DNA from: Bacteroides mediterraneensis
GTDB lineage: Bacteria > Bacteroidota > Bacteroidia > Bacteroidales > Bacteroidaceae
Assembly: GCF_016900355.1 (NCBI RefSeq)
Contig: NZ_JACJKA010000023.1
Coordinates: 1 to 58,008, forward strand
Reading direction: 5' to 3'
DNA: 58,008 nt
Shown here: in pieces, positions 1-8,628 of the stretch
Layout: the number at the start of each line of letters is the position of its first letter
Numbering within the stretch: the stretch's first letter is position 1
Position numbers and translations under genes: made by a program
The notes under the pieces: model-generated
The model's input: the letters and a program-made list of their open reading frames with translations, nothing else
Told to the model about the DNA's origin: nothing
Databases searched by the model: none

Positions 1-90
1 AAAACCCACTTGCGTGACCTGTTCGACAAGACTAATTTCAATGATGTCAAAGATCTAAATGATCCCCTGATTCCGGGGCTTTTTGATTAA
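1..90 (+). CDS. 3' end of an unidentified gene (partial)
   Basis: An open frame enters from the left edge and gives 29 residues ending in PGLFD before a TAA stop at 88-90. The start and most of the protein are outside the window, so no function can be assigned. A C-terminus ending in LFD is common among transposases of Bacteroides IS elements, and an imperfect inverted repeat (GTCCC at 102-106, GGGAC at 115-119) follows, so the right end of an insertion sequence is possible but unproven. A small hairpin (CCCC 64-67, GGGG 75-78) followed by CTTTTT lies inside the last codons and may act in termination. Confidence 0.4.
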   Translation, partial: KTHLRDLFDKTNFNDVKDLNDPLIPGLFD

Positions 91-531
91 TTGTTTAACT
101 CGTCCCATTTTAACGGGACACTAATGTCCTTCAATAATTATTTTTTTCAAAAATAAGCAATTAAATGCAAAACAAAATTCCCATAAATAATCTATCTCAC
201 TTTCCTATTTATCGGAATCCTCTTTTACAAGGCTTCAAGGCCACCGCATCAGTCTTTTCCAGGTATATAGCGAACCTTCTTTTCTATACAAAAGAAGAAC
301 TTTTAACAAGAACGCACAACACCGAAAACCGTGATTTCTTCAGTGGAAAACGTCCTTTTCTCCTTAATTTTCTTACGAATAAAGCTTAGGGAACCAATCT
401 CAGCACGAACCAAGCATAATCAATCTGAAAACAACCAATTAACAAATAACAAAATTTTACTCTTACCTACTATTAATCATATCTGTTCTCAAAATATCAA
501 TGCAAATGAAAAAGTATTCTACTATAGAAAA
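91..531. other. Intergenic stretch without a supported gene
   Basis: AT-rich sequence between the left-edge gene and the SH3 membrane protein. Two short overlapping open frames on the plus strand (165-389 and 331-537) have no recognisable domain, signal peptide or promoter, and I do not regard them as genes. Apart from the imperfect inverted repeat at 102-119 I see no clear structure. Confidence 0.5.
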
Positions 532-1659
532 TCATAATCGACGAGAATAACCATCATCTTCTACTTCCCAGAAATGTCCTTCTTCATCTTGCCACTCTCC
601 CGTAGTCGGATTACGTGACAAAAAAGTAGGACGCCCACTATTATCATAGATCACTCTATCCCCTCCTTCTGTCTCTTGCGATATTCCTGAGGCAGGAACT
701 TGAGATAAATTCTGCGAAACTTTACGTGCAGAAGCATGATCTCCTCCATTTGCTACCGCACCTATTAATAATAATATCAAGAATCCTCCAATCAGAAGCC
801 CAGCAGATTCCCAAACCATAGCTAGAAAACCACCACATGTCAATGAGAGTAACAAAGTTGGACGAAGTGCTTCCACGATTCCAAGTCGATTTTTCATTGC
901 CACAATCAACCACAAAAGACCGATTCCTCCCAGAACAATAAACCATAATTTAAGACTCAGCATCAATGAAGCAATAGATAATCCCAGCACAAGCATCAAT
1001 GGATACCCTAACAAACTCCACAAACATCCGGAAAACACTTCAGACATAAGCCCACGAAAAGCTGCGAATTGAAATCCTAATACACCTATCAGTAAAGCAA
1101 AGCCTAATATAGCATAAAGCCAGCCAACTTCACCAGGATCTCCAAACCAAACCATAGAAGAGTGACCAGGAGCCATACACCCCGCCACAAACAACAATTC
1201 AGAAACTCCCATCAACACTAACAACACACCACTTAATGGAGTACGAGCCAGCAGCAGCAACAATATACCTAATCCCAAAATTACGAAAGGCATTTTTTTA
1301 TACAAAAACAGATACACCTGAGAATCAAACAAGTTATCATTGATACCTGGAATTATACACTCACCCGAAGGAGTACAGGCTACAAGATAACGAGCACTAA
1401 CATATCCTTTCTGGCCATCATATTTTATTTCAGCCCAACCGTCCACACATGATTGTACCTCTAACAAGTCTCCTTTCTTTACTGAGCCTATTTTTGGGGC
1501 CTGAGATGACGGAGCTTCACGTACGACTAAACTCGTATTTACATCCACTTTATATAATCCAGTATCAATTTCTTGAGAATATGACAACGAAAACAAGCAC
1601 AATGCTATTATCATCACACATATTTTTGCAAAAGATGAAGAATATATAATCGATTTCAT
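532..1659 (-). CDS. SH3-domain multi-pass membrane protein
   Basis: This 375-residue protein starts with a hydrophobic signal sequence (about residues 10-28, ending near LSYSQ). A bacterial SH3 (SH3b) domain follows at about 35-95, with the typical 'SLVVREAPS' and 'GWAEIKYDGQKGYVSARYL' segments. From about 118 to 300 there are several hydrophobic segments rich in Leu and Gly, probably six or more membrane helices. The polar C-terminal tail has a short motif (GRPTFLSRNPTTGEWQDEEG) that looks like a bound-strand or repeat motif. SH3b domains in secreted bacterial proteins often bind cell wall or peptides, so an envelope role is inferred, with no known reaction. It follows another SH3b gene (1780-2688) by 120 bp on the same strand, and the two may be co-transcribed. 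Confidence 0.75.
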   Translation of the reverse strand: MKSIIYSSSFAKICVMIIALCLFSLSYSQEIDTGLYKVDVNTSLVVREAPSSQAPKIGSVKKGDLLEVQSCVDGWAEIKYDGQKGYVSARYLVACTPSGECIIPGINDNLFDSQVYLFLYKKMPFVILGLGILLLLLARTPLSGVLLVLMGVSELLFVAGCMAPGHSSMVWFGDPGEVGWLYAILGFALLIGVLGFQFAAFRGLMSEVFSGCLWSLLGYPLMLVLGLSIASLMLSLKLWFIVLGGIGLLWLIVAMKNRLGIVEALRPTLLLSLTCGGFLAMVWESAGLLIGGFLILLLIGAVANGGDHASARKVSQNLSQVPASGISQETEGGDRVIYDNSGRPTFLSRNPTTGEWQDEEGHFWEVEDDGYSRRL

Positions 1660-1779
1660 ACCCTTTATATTAAAATTTATTATACCAATATTGCCTCTAT
1701 AACTGTGTACAATTCTAACAATATGATTATTCTATAATTTCAACTATTAGTTTCACAATATTAATTCACAGAAAATTCT

Positions 1780-2688
1780 TCAAAATTCATCAACTACGGA
1801 ATAATTCTTACCTTCCATAATAAACATTCCAGGATCTTTCTGGTAATAAATTACATAAGGATCTATTTTTGACATCTCCTCCACGTTCAACTCCATAATA
1901 TATCCAGATTGGAAATAAGTAAATATTAATGCATTTCCTTCCTTTCTTCCTAAATAATTTTCAACTAAAGCAGGTAAGAAGCTACCGTCTTTTAACGGAC
2001 GCATAGTCGTCTTAAGCATCATCACTTGATTGCCTTTTTTACTAAATTCAATAGAAACCGGTCCATTAGAATAGCTTTTGGACAACGCATCTTCTGGTAT
2101 ATCATTCTCTTTAAGATAAAAACCATATTCCGGAGAAATATACCCTACACGCCTGTCTAATTCAGAGAGCTCCACTTTAAACCAGCCTTGTTCTTTTCCT
2201 AAAAACTTGAAACTCTGACCACGATCAGCTTTTAACAACGGAGTACCTGACACTGGAACAGCACGCACATTGACCTTGTCACCTCCCCTGATACATACAA
2301 AACCAAACTTATCCTGATGATTAAATACAAGTGGTGCAAAACCTGAAATCTTTAAAGAAATCTTTTTAGAAATAGGGTCACACTCCAACAAAGCCTTACT
2401 TTTCCCATTATAAGTTTCAACTATGACATTCGCCACATTATTTTGTATAGAAATGACATCCACAACAGGAAACTCCTCCGAAGTATCTCCACAGAAATCA
2501 CTATACATTCCATAATTTCCACTTACAGGAATGTCATACAAACTTAACTCCAACTCATAATAACAATCCCCCTTCCAATATCCCCATTTACCAACAAAAG
2601 GCTTCACACTATCCCCACTGATAGAAGCATGCACATTCACAAAACTAATCCACAAAATAAATAAAAGAAACAATCTATTCATAAGCAT
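1780..2688 (-). CDS. Secreted SH3-domain protein, unknown function
   Basis: A 302-residue protein with an N-terminal signal peptide (hydrophobic residues 4-20, ending near VHA). Residues ~23-125 form an uncharacterised N-terminal domain. An SH3b-like domain spans about 128-192 ('FVCIRGGDKVNVRAVPVSG' and 'WFKVELSELDRRVGYIS'). The C-terminal ~100 residues have no recognised family. There is no clear lipobox Cys after the signal peptide, so a periplasmic or secreted location is more likely than lipoprotein. The second ATG, two codons in, is an equally possible start. The neighbour 532-1659 also carries an SH3b domain, which suggests a shared envelope function, but this is inference. Confidence 0.7.
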   Translation of the reverse strand: MLMNRLFLLFILWISFVNVHASISGDSVKPFVGKWGYWKGDCYYELELSLYDIPVSGNYGMYSDFCGDTSEEFPVVDVISIQNNVANVIVETYNGKSKALLECDPISKKISLKISGFAPLVFNHQDKFGFVCIRGGDKVNVRAVPVSGTPLLKADRGQSFKFLGKEQGWFKVELSELDRRVGYISPEYGFYLKENDIPEDALSKSYSNGPVSIEFSKKGNQVMMLKTTMRPLKDGSFLPALVENYLGRKEGNALIFTYFQSGYIMELNVEEMSKIDPYVIYYQKDPGMFIMEGKNYSVVDEF

Positions 2689-3178
2689 TCTTATTATAAA
2701 TAAACATAAATACGGCTAACAAATTTCCCTCTTATTATATCACACAATACAAAAAGCTATTCCATACAGCTACATCTCTACACAGTTTGAATTACTATCA
2801 TTAAACTCAAAATGAAAGAACTCTACACACGATTCTATTGCTCCCCTTCAATAGCGCTTATATGAATTATTTTTATCAAAGATAATTAATTAAATACAAT
2901 AAAATACTCCTAAAAATAGCCTATCTTCTATCCTTATTTATAAGAATGTACTTAAAAGAAGTATGGCGCAAAACAATTAAAGCATAATATTTTATCGATT
3001 TTAATTAGAAATCCAACAATAAAATTCTTATAAACAATCCATTATATCAAAGTAGGTAAATATGACAAATTTTTATTTTTTATAAAAGACAATCTATTTT
3101 CTAAATAGCAGATAGTAAGAAAAATATTTTTGCAAACTTTCTTTTCTACCTACATATTCTCTCAAACTTCCTCATAAA

Positions 3179-3270
3179 TTCTCTGTTTCACACTGTGGGA
3201 TACAAAAACCACAGTGTGGGATATATATTTCACAGTGTGGGATACAAATTCCAAAGTGTGAAACAGAGAA
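3179..3270. repeat. 21-bp-period repeat array enclosed by a 16-bp inverted repeat
   Basis: The core CACAGTGTGGGATA occurs at 3210-3223 and 3231-3244. A variant with the centre flipped (CACACTGTGGGATA) is at 3189-3202, and a degenerate fourth copy is at 3252-3265, all spaced exactly 21 bp. The outer ends form a perfect inverted repeat, TTCTCTGTTTCACACT at 3179-3194 and its complement at 3255-3270. The transcript could fold into a long hairpin. No function is known to me. A second array with the same layout but a different sequence lies at 25474-25556. Confidence 0.75.
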
Positions 3271-3359
3271 AATATCGGTAGAAAAGAAAGAATATGCCAG
3301 TAGAAATGAAAGAATACTCCCTGCCTCCTATACTTATCACGCTGAAGGCCATAAAAAAA

Positions 3360-3390
3360 GGTCTATGGACATCATGACAGTCCATAGACC
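3360..3390 (-). terminator. Intrinsic terminator of the M13 peptidase gene
   Basis: A perfect 11-bp stem (GGTCTATGGAC at 3360-3370, GTCCATAGACC at 3380-3390) has a 9-base loop and, on the minus strand, a run of Ts read from the A tract at 3353-3359. It sits 38 bp past the stop codon. The opposite side also has a short T run, so it may work in both directions. Confidence 0.9.
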
Positions 3391-3427
3391 TTTTATATGC
3401 TGAATATTAATTCTCAGAATTTACGGC

Positions 3428-5467
3428 TTACCATACGTTCACACGTTTCTCCGGAGCTACATACAACGGATCAGACGGTGTGATGTGGAAGGCATCGTAC
3501 CAAGCCTGGATGTGCGGCAGCGCACCGTTCACACGCCATTTGCCCAAAGAGTGAGGGTCTGACTTGGTATATACACGAATCTGCTCGTCGCGGATGTTAC
3601 CAGCCCACAAAGTAGCATAAGCCAAGAAGAAGCGCTGTTCCGGAGTGAAACCGTCCACTACACCAAGCGGTGCATCTTTCGTGGCATTTTGGAAAGCCAG
3701 GAAAGCTACGTTCAAACCTCCGTGGTCGGCCAGGTTCTCACCCAGTGTCAGTTCACCGTTTCCATGCAAGCCCGGCAATACTTCGATATTGTTGAAGAAG
3801 TCTACCATTACCTGTGCACGTTCTTTGAAGCGGTCAGCATCACCCGGAGCCCACCAGTCGGTCAGGTTACCGTTCTTGTCGAACTGGCGACCCTGGTCGT
3901 CGAATCCGTGTGTCATTTCATGACCGATTACCACACCGATGGCACCGTAGTTGGCAGCATCGTCAGCTTCCATGTTGAAGAACGGCGGCTGAAGAATGGC
4001 TGCCGGGAAGCAAATTTCATTGGTAGACGGGTTGTAGTATGCGTTCACTGTCTGCGGAGTCATCAACCATTCGTCCTTGTCGACCGGTTTGCCCAGACGG
4101 CTGTACATATCGTTGAAGTTCCATTCTGAAGCACGGCATACGTTAGCCCAGTAAGAGTCTTTCTTGATGTCCAGTTTGGAATAGTCTTTCCATTTGTCAG
4201 GATAACCTACTTTTACATGGAAAGCATCCAATTTTTCATGTGCTTTCACCTTAGTACTGTCGCTCATCCAGTCCTGTGCATCGATACGCTGGCCCAGTGC
4301 TACCTGCAGGTTCTTCACCAGTTTCACCATACGTTCCTTGGCTGCAGCCGGGAAGTATTTTTCCACGTACATTTCGCCTACCAGTTCACCCAACATACCG
4401 TCTACAGAACTTACGGCACGTTTCCAGCGCGGCTGGTTTACCTGACGACCAGACAATACCTTGCCATAGAAATCGAAGCGGGCAGCCACGAAATCATCGC
4501 TCAGACAAGAAGCGGCTGCATCGATCAAGTTGTATTCCAGGTAAGACACGTGTTTTGACAGCGGCAAAGTATTCATCAAACGAGCCACTTCCTGAATCGG
4601 TTCTACCTGTTCTACGTTCAGTTCAGCAGGAGCCTGAATGCCCAATCCCTTTACATACGCATCCCAGTCGATACCAGAGATGGTCTTCTTCAGTTCGTCG
4701 AACGACATCTTGTGGTAGTTGGCTTCCGGGTCACGAAGCTCTGTCGCACTGCGTGAAGCCTTGGCGATGGCGGTTTCGATTTCCATCACATCGGCTACCT
4801 TCTGTTGAGCTTCCGCTTCTGTGAAACCTGCCAGCTTGAACAGCTTGCCGATATACACCTTATATTGTTCACGGATATTCTGCGTAATGCTGTCGTTGTC
4901 CAGGTAATATTCCTTTTCACCCAGGTTGATGCCACCCTGTCCCATCTGGAAGATGTTGAGCGAACTGTTCTTCGGGTCAGCATATACATAGCTGCGGAAA
5001 TAAGTACCCACACCGATATGTGCCATTTCGGTCATCATCGGAATAATTTCGCTCTTGTCTTTCAAAGCTGCAATCTTGCTAAGCATTGCTTTCACAGGTT
5101 CTGCTCCCTGCTTGTTCAAGGTCACGCTGTCCATGGCCATGTTGTACAAATCCCCGATCTTCTGTGCGGCTGAACCTGCCGGGTTGTTCTTCTGGGCAGC
5201 CAGTCCTTCAATCAGTTCACGCAACTGCTTCTGGCTGTTTTCGAACAACAGGTCGAATGTGCCATAACGAGAATATTCGGCAGTCAACGGATGTGCGTCG
5301 TTCCAACCGCCACATGCATAACGGAAAAAGTCGGTTCCGGCAGCCACAGTCGTATCCATGTTTGCCAGATCGATACCAGAAGTGCTTTTAGCCTCCTTCT
5401 GTCCGGCGCAGCTGGTCAGCATAGCAAATGCCAATGCAGCTACGGCTACATAATTCTTTTTGTTCAT
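3428..5467 (-). CDS. M13-family zinc metallopeptidase lipoprotein
   Basis: A neprilysin/PepO-type endopeptidase of 679 residues, close to the usual family length. A lipoprotein signal peptide ends in LTSC with Cys20, so the enzyme is probably anchored to an envelope membrane. The N-terminal M13 domain covers about 40-420. The catalytic domain carries the zinc motif HEMTH (His516, Glu517, His520), the third ligand in GENLAD (Glu577), the substrate-binding NAYY (475-478), and the DPHS...WRVNG segment (Asp637, His639, Arg645) typical of the family. The C-terminus ends in VW as in most M13 enzymes. It likely cleaves peptides outside the cytoplasm. It begins 30 bp after the ABC-F gene on the same strand and is probably co-transcribed with it. 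Confidence 0.95.
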   Translation of the reverse strand: MNKKNYVAVAALAFAMLTSCAGQKEAKSTSGIDLANMDTTVAAGTDFFRYACGGWNDAHPLTAEYSRYGTFDLLFENSQKQLRELIEGLAAQKNNPAGSAAQKIGDLYNMAMDSVTLNKQGAEPVKAMLSKIAALKDKSEIIPMMTEMAHIGVGTYFRSYVYADPKNSSLNIFQMGQGGINLGEKEYYLDNDSITQNIREQYKVYIGKLFKLAGFTEAEAQQKVADVMEIETAIAKASRSATELRDPEANYHKMSFDELKKTISGIDWDAYVKGLGIQAPAELNVEQVEPIQEVARLMNTLPLSKHVSYLEYNLIDAAASCLSDDFVAARFDFYGKVLSGRQVNQPRWKRAVSSVDGMLGELVGEMYVEKYFPAAAKERMVKLVKNLQVALGQRIDAQDWMSDSTKVKAHEKLDAFHVKVGYPDKWKDYSKLDIKKDSYWANVCRASEWNFNDMYSRLGKPVDKDEWLMTPQTVNAYYNPSTNEICFPAAILQPPFFNMEADDAANYGAIGVVIGHEMTHGFDDQGRQFDKNGNLTDWWAPGDADRFKERAQVMVDFFNNIEVLPGLHGNGELTLGENLADHGGLNVAFLAFQNATKDAPLGVVDGFTPEQRFFLAYATLWAGNIRDEQIRVYTKSDPHSLGKWRVNGALPHIQAWYDAFHITPSDPLYVAPEKRVNVW

Positions 5468-5497
5468 AAATGGTTGTTATTTTAATTAAGTCTCAAA

Positions 5498-7438
5498 TTA
5501 TTCTTTTTTCATGTCTTCCAGTTCCGACAAGAAGGCAGCCCACTCGTCTTCCGCGTCTGAAATCTGTTTCTTCAACTGCTGGTGCTGCTCATACAGTTTC
5601 ATGTCGGAAGCTCCTTCCGGCGTAGCCATCTGCTGCTCCAGTTCCCCTACCTGGCCTTCCAGTTTTTCAATCTTTGCCTCACAGTCGGCCACCTGCTTTT
5701 CCAACTTACGGATTTTCTTGTTCAGCTCTTTCTGGGCCTCATACGAAAGTTTGTTGTCACTGTCCGGCGTTTCTTCTTTCTTTTCTGGAGTCACCTGCGG
5801 CGACTGTGACAGCTGAAGTTCGTTCAGGCTCTCCATCTTCTTCTTTTGCAGAAAATCGTAAATGCCACCGATATGTTCTTTCACCAGACCGCCGCCAAAT
5901 TCATACACCTTGGTCACCAGTCCGTCGAGGAACTCACGGTCGTGTGATACGACGATGACGGTCCCGTCAAACTCCTTTATCGCTTCCTTTAGCACGTCTT
6001 TCGAACGCATGTCCAAGTGATTGGTCGGCTCATCCAGAATCAGGAAGTTCACCGGCTCCAACAGCAGTTTAATCATGGCCAGACGGCTGCGTTCCCCTCC
6101 CGACAACACTTTCACCTTCTTTTCGGAGGCTTCTCCTCCAAACATGAAGGCACCCAAGATATCGCGTATCTTCAAACGGATATCTCCTTTCGCCACCCGG
6201 TCGATGGTATCGAACACCGTCAGGTTCTCGTCGAGCAGCTGGGCCTGGTTCTGGGCAAAATACCCAATCTGCACATTGTGTCCGATGGTCAGCTTGCCCT
6301 CGAAAGGAATCTCATCCATGATACACTTTACTAAAGTAGACTTACCTTCGCCATTCTTTCCCACAAACGCCACCTTTTCCCCGCGGTGGATGGTCAGGTT
6401 CACATCGTGGAACACCACATGGTCGCCGTATGCTTTCTTCACATTCTCGCAAATCACCGGATAATTACCGGAACGGATGGAAGGAGGGAACTTCAAGCGA
6501 AGGGTGGAATTGTCTTCTTCGTCAATCTCAATGGGCACGATTTTTTCCAACTGCTTGATGCGGCTCTGTACCTGTACGGCCTTGGTAGCCTTGTAACGGA
6601 AGCGTTCAATGAAATCTTCCGTATCTTTTATTTCTTTCTGCTGGTTTTCGTACGCACGCAACTGCTGTTCGCGGCGTTCCTTACGCAGCACGACAAATTC
6701 ATCGTAGGGTACTTTGTAATCGTATATCCGTCCGCAGGAAATTTCAATCGTACGGTTCGTCACGTTGTTAATGAAGGCACGGTCATGGCTCACCAGCACT
6801 ACGGCTCCCGAACTTGCTTTCAAAAAATTCTCCAGCCACTGGATACTCTCGATGTCCAGGTGGTTGGTCGGCTCGTCGAGCAAGAGCACATCCGGACGGC
6901 GCAACAAAAGTTTCGCCAGCTCGATACGCATACGCCATCCCCCACTGAACTCAGATGTCGGCCGGTCAAAATCGCTCCGGTTGAATCCCAATCCCGTCAG
7001 CGTACGCTCAATCTCTGCATGGTAGTTGGTACCTCCCATCATCAGGAAACGTTCGTTCTCGTGGGTAAAGCGCTCTATCAGTTCGTGATAACTCTCCGAA
7101 TCATAATCCGTACGGTCGGCCAGCTCCTGGTTCATCTTTTCCAGCTTCTCCTGCATCTCGAAAATATGCTCAAAAGCCATCTCGGCTTCCGCCATCACCG
7201 TACGTGTATCGCTTAAAATCATCACCTGCGGCAAATACCCGATGGTAATGCCTCGCTGCACGGCCACCACCCCTTCCGTAGGCTGCTGCAATCCCGCCAG
7301 GATTTTCAGCATGGTGGATTTTCCGGCACCGTTTTTCCCGACCAGCGCGATGCGGTCTTTCTTATTTATAACAAACGATACATCTTCAAACAAGGGAGTC
7401 GTTCCAAACTCCACCTTCAATCCTTCTATTGAAATCAT
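5498..7438 (-). CDS. ABC-F family ATPase
   Basis: A soluble protein of 646 residues with two ABC domains and no membrane segments, as in the ribosome-associated ABC-F family. Domain 1 has Walker A at 34-42 (GKNGAGKST), signature FSGGW at 164-168 and LLLDEPTNHLD at 185-195. Domain 2 has Walker A at 360-368, LSGGER at 445-450 and ILDEPTNHLD at 467-476. The linker (about 240-305) and a C-terminal coiled coil (about 555-646, rich in Lys and Glu) fit the YdiF/Uup-like branch. Such proteins act on the translating ribosome. Whether this one handles stalls, ribosome assembly or antibiotics cannot be told from sequence. A promoter with TAACTTTG lies 34-41 bp upstream. Confidence 0.93.
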   Translation of the reverse strand: MISIEGLKVEFGTTPLFEDVSFVINKKDRIALVGKNGAGKSTMLKILAGLQQPTEGVVAVQRGITIGYLPQVMILSDTRTVMAEAEMAFEHIFEMQEKLEKMNQELADRTDYDSESYHELIERFTHENERFLMMGGTNYHAEIERTLTGLGFNRSDFDRPTSEFSGGWRMRIELAKLLLRRPDVLLLDEPTNHLDIESIQWLENFLKASSGAVVLVSHDRAFINNVTNRTIEISCGRIYDYKVPYDEFVVLRKERREQQLRAYENQQKEIKDTEDFIERFRYKATKAVQVQSRIKQLEKIVPIEIDEEDNSTLRLKFPPSIRSGNYPVICENVKKAYGDHVVFHDVNLTIHRGEKVAFVGKNGEGKSTLVKCIMDEIPFEGKLTIGHNVQIGYFAQNQAQLLDENLTVFDTIDRVAKGDIRLKIRDILGAFMFGGEASEKKVKVLSGGERSRLAMIKLLLEPVNFLILDEPTNHLDMRSKDVLKEAIKEFDGTVIVVSHDREFLDGLVTKVYEFGGGLVKEHIGGIYDFLQKKKMESLNELQLSQSPQVTPEKKEETPDSDNKLSYEAQKELNKKIRKLEKQVADCEAKIEKLEGQVGELEQQMATPEGASDMKLYEQHQQLKKQISDAEDEWAAFLSELEDMKKE

Positions 7439-7471
7439 GCGAATCTATTCTTCTACATTACAAAGTGACGG

Positions 7472-7499
7472 CAAAGTTACAACTTTCCGCGCACAGCAA
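7472..7499 (-). promoter_or_regulatory. Bacteroides-type promoter for the ABC-F gene
   Basis: On the minus strand, TAACTTTG (7472-7479) matches the -7 consensus TAnnTTTG. TTG at 7497-7499 lies 17 bases further upstream as a weak -33 element. The box is placed between the transporter's stop and the ABC-F start. Confidence 0.65.
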
Positions 7500-7513
7500 T
7501 GACAGACTTGCTG

Positions 7514-8485
7514 TTAATTTTTCAAAGCGTCGGACGTTCCTTCTGCTTTCCGCTGTAGATACAACTGGTAGGAATTGACCACATTGTGCCATACACTGTA
7601 GAATCCGGCAGCTACTGCCGTCACCGGAGTGAAGAAAGTATAACCCATCCAGATGGCAAATACGGTGTTTTTCTGCCCCAAAGCCTGTCCGGAGCTGATG
7701 GAGTCGCCATACTGACGCCCGGCCTTCTTTCCAAAATAGAATTGCGCCGCACAGCATACCAGTGAAATGACGCCCAATCCGGCCTGATACCAGAAAGACA
7801 CGTCGCTGTGTACTATACTCTTCACCGTCACGCCGATGGCCAGGGTCAGGGCTACGGCCCACAAGTAGAAAGACAGTTCATGATACTGCGCCACCTTGGC
7901 ATGTACCTTCGGCAGAAGTACCCGCAACAGAATAGCCGCCAAAAACGGACAAAGCAACAACGGGAAGACCTTTCCTAAAATCAGGGTAAACGAACTACCA
8001 AAATTCAGTTCCGGATGCGGATGAACCAGCGGAAGCATCAACGGTACCAAAATGGCGGTCAGAATATTGATCAGAATGGTATAGGTGGTCAGATGGGCCG
8101 CATCTCCTCCCAATTTACGGGTGACTACCGCGGCCGCCGTAGCCGTAGGACAAATCAGACAAATCATCGCTCCTTCCACTAAAATGCGGGCCGGGAAATC
8201 TGGGAATATCACCAGCAGCAAGCCCAAAACCACAAAACTGATTCCCTGAATCAGCAGCAAACGCAAATGCCAGGCACACAGCTTCAAATCATGCAGACTG
8301 ATTTTACAGAACGTGAGAAACAGCATCAGAAAAATCAATACCGGCTGCACAATGTCGATGGCACGGCTCACAAACGGTTTGGTCGGCACCAGAAAAGGGA
8401 TATTGACATACACAAAATACAGAATGACTCCCATGACCATCGCAATGGGAAGCGTCCAGTTCTTACAAAAACGCAGAAAATTCAT
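7514..8485 (-). CDS. BASS-family (bile acid:sodium symporter-like) transporter
   Basis: From the ATG at 8485 the protein has 323 residues (MNFLRFCKNW...), the normal length for bile acid:Na+ symporter/arsenical-resistance-3-like transporters. About ten hydrophobic segments run through it, with family-like stretches LICPTATAAAVVTRKLGGD and ALGQKNTVFAIWMGYTFF. The substrate is unknown, and many bacterial members carry organic anions, pantoate or pyruvate rather than bile acids. An in-frame TTG at 8572 would add 29 residues. I reject it because those codons overlap the terminator hairpin of the upstream fumarase gene (8530-8579) and the added residues are not membrane-like. Confidence 0.85.
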   Translation of the reverse strand: MNFLRFCKNWTLPIAMVMGVILYFVYVNIPFLVPTKPFVSRAIDIVQPVLIFLMLFLTFCKISLHDLKLCAWHLRLLLIQGISFVVLGLLLVIFPDFPARILVEGAMICLICPTATAAAVVTRKLGGDAAHLTTYTILINILTAILVPLMLPLVHPHPELNFGSSFTLILGKVFPLLLCPFLAAILLRVLLPKVHAKVAQYHELSFYLWAVALTLAIGVTVKSIVHSDVSFWYQAGLGVISLVCCAAQFYFGKKAGRQYGDSISSGQALGQKNTVFAIWMGYTFFTPVTAVAAGFYSVWHNVVNSYQLYLQRKAEGTSDALKN

Positions 8486-8529
8486 TTTTAATCCACTATG
8501 ATGAAACAAATCGGGGGAAATAGAATAAA

Positions 8530-8579
8530 AAAGGATTTGCAAATCCGGCCATCGACAGGCTACGGTTTGCAAATCCTTT
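8530..8579 (-). terminator. Terminator between fumarase and the BASS transporter
   Basis: A perfect 14-bp stem (AAAGGATTTGCAAA at 8530-8543, its complement at 8566-8579) encloses a 22-base loop. Read on the minus strand it follows the fumarase stop by about 50 bp and continues into a T run (A tract at 8527-8532). Confidence 0.85.
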
Positions 8580-8628
8580 GTATGGTCTCATGCTCCTCCC
8601 TACGGGAAAAGCATATCTAAAGTCTCAA

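Larger units (their letters stand above)
2689..3427. other. Long AT-rich intergenic region with a repeat array and terminator
   Basis: About 740 bases without a credible gene. It holds very AT-rich sequence (2689-3170), a 21-bp-period repeat array flanked by inverted arms (3179-3270), and the intrinsic terminator of the M13 peptidase gene (3360-3390). The promoter of the SH3 genes should lie in its left part, but I found no clear TAnnTTTG box. Confidence 0.6.

Noticed and set aside
165..537. Two short plus-strand open frames at the left end
   Set aside because: No domain, signal peptide, promoter or typical coding pattern. They overlap each other in different frames.
8486..8572. TTG start that would add 29 residues to the BASS transporter
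   Set aside because: These codons overlap the perfect 14-bp terminator stem of the fumarase gene, and the ATG at 8485 gives the normal family length.
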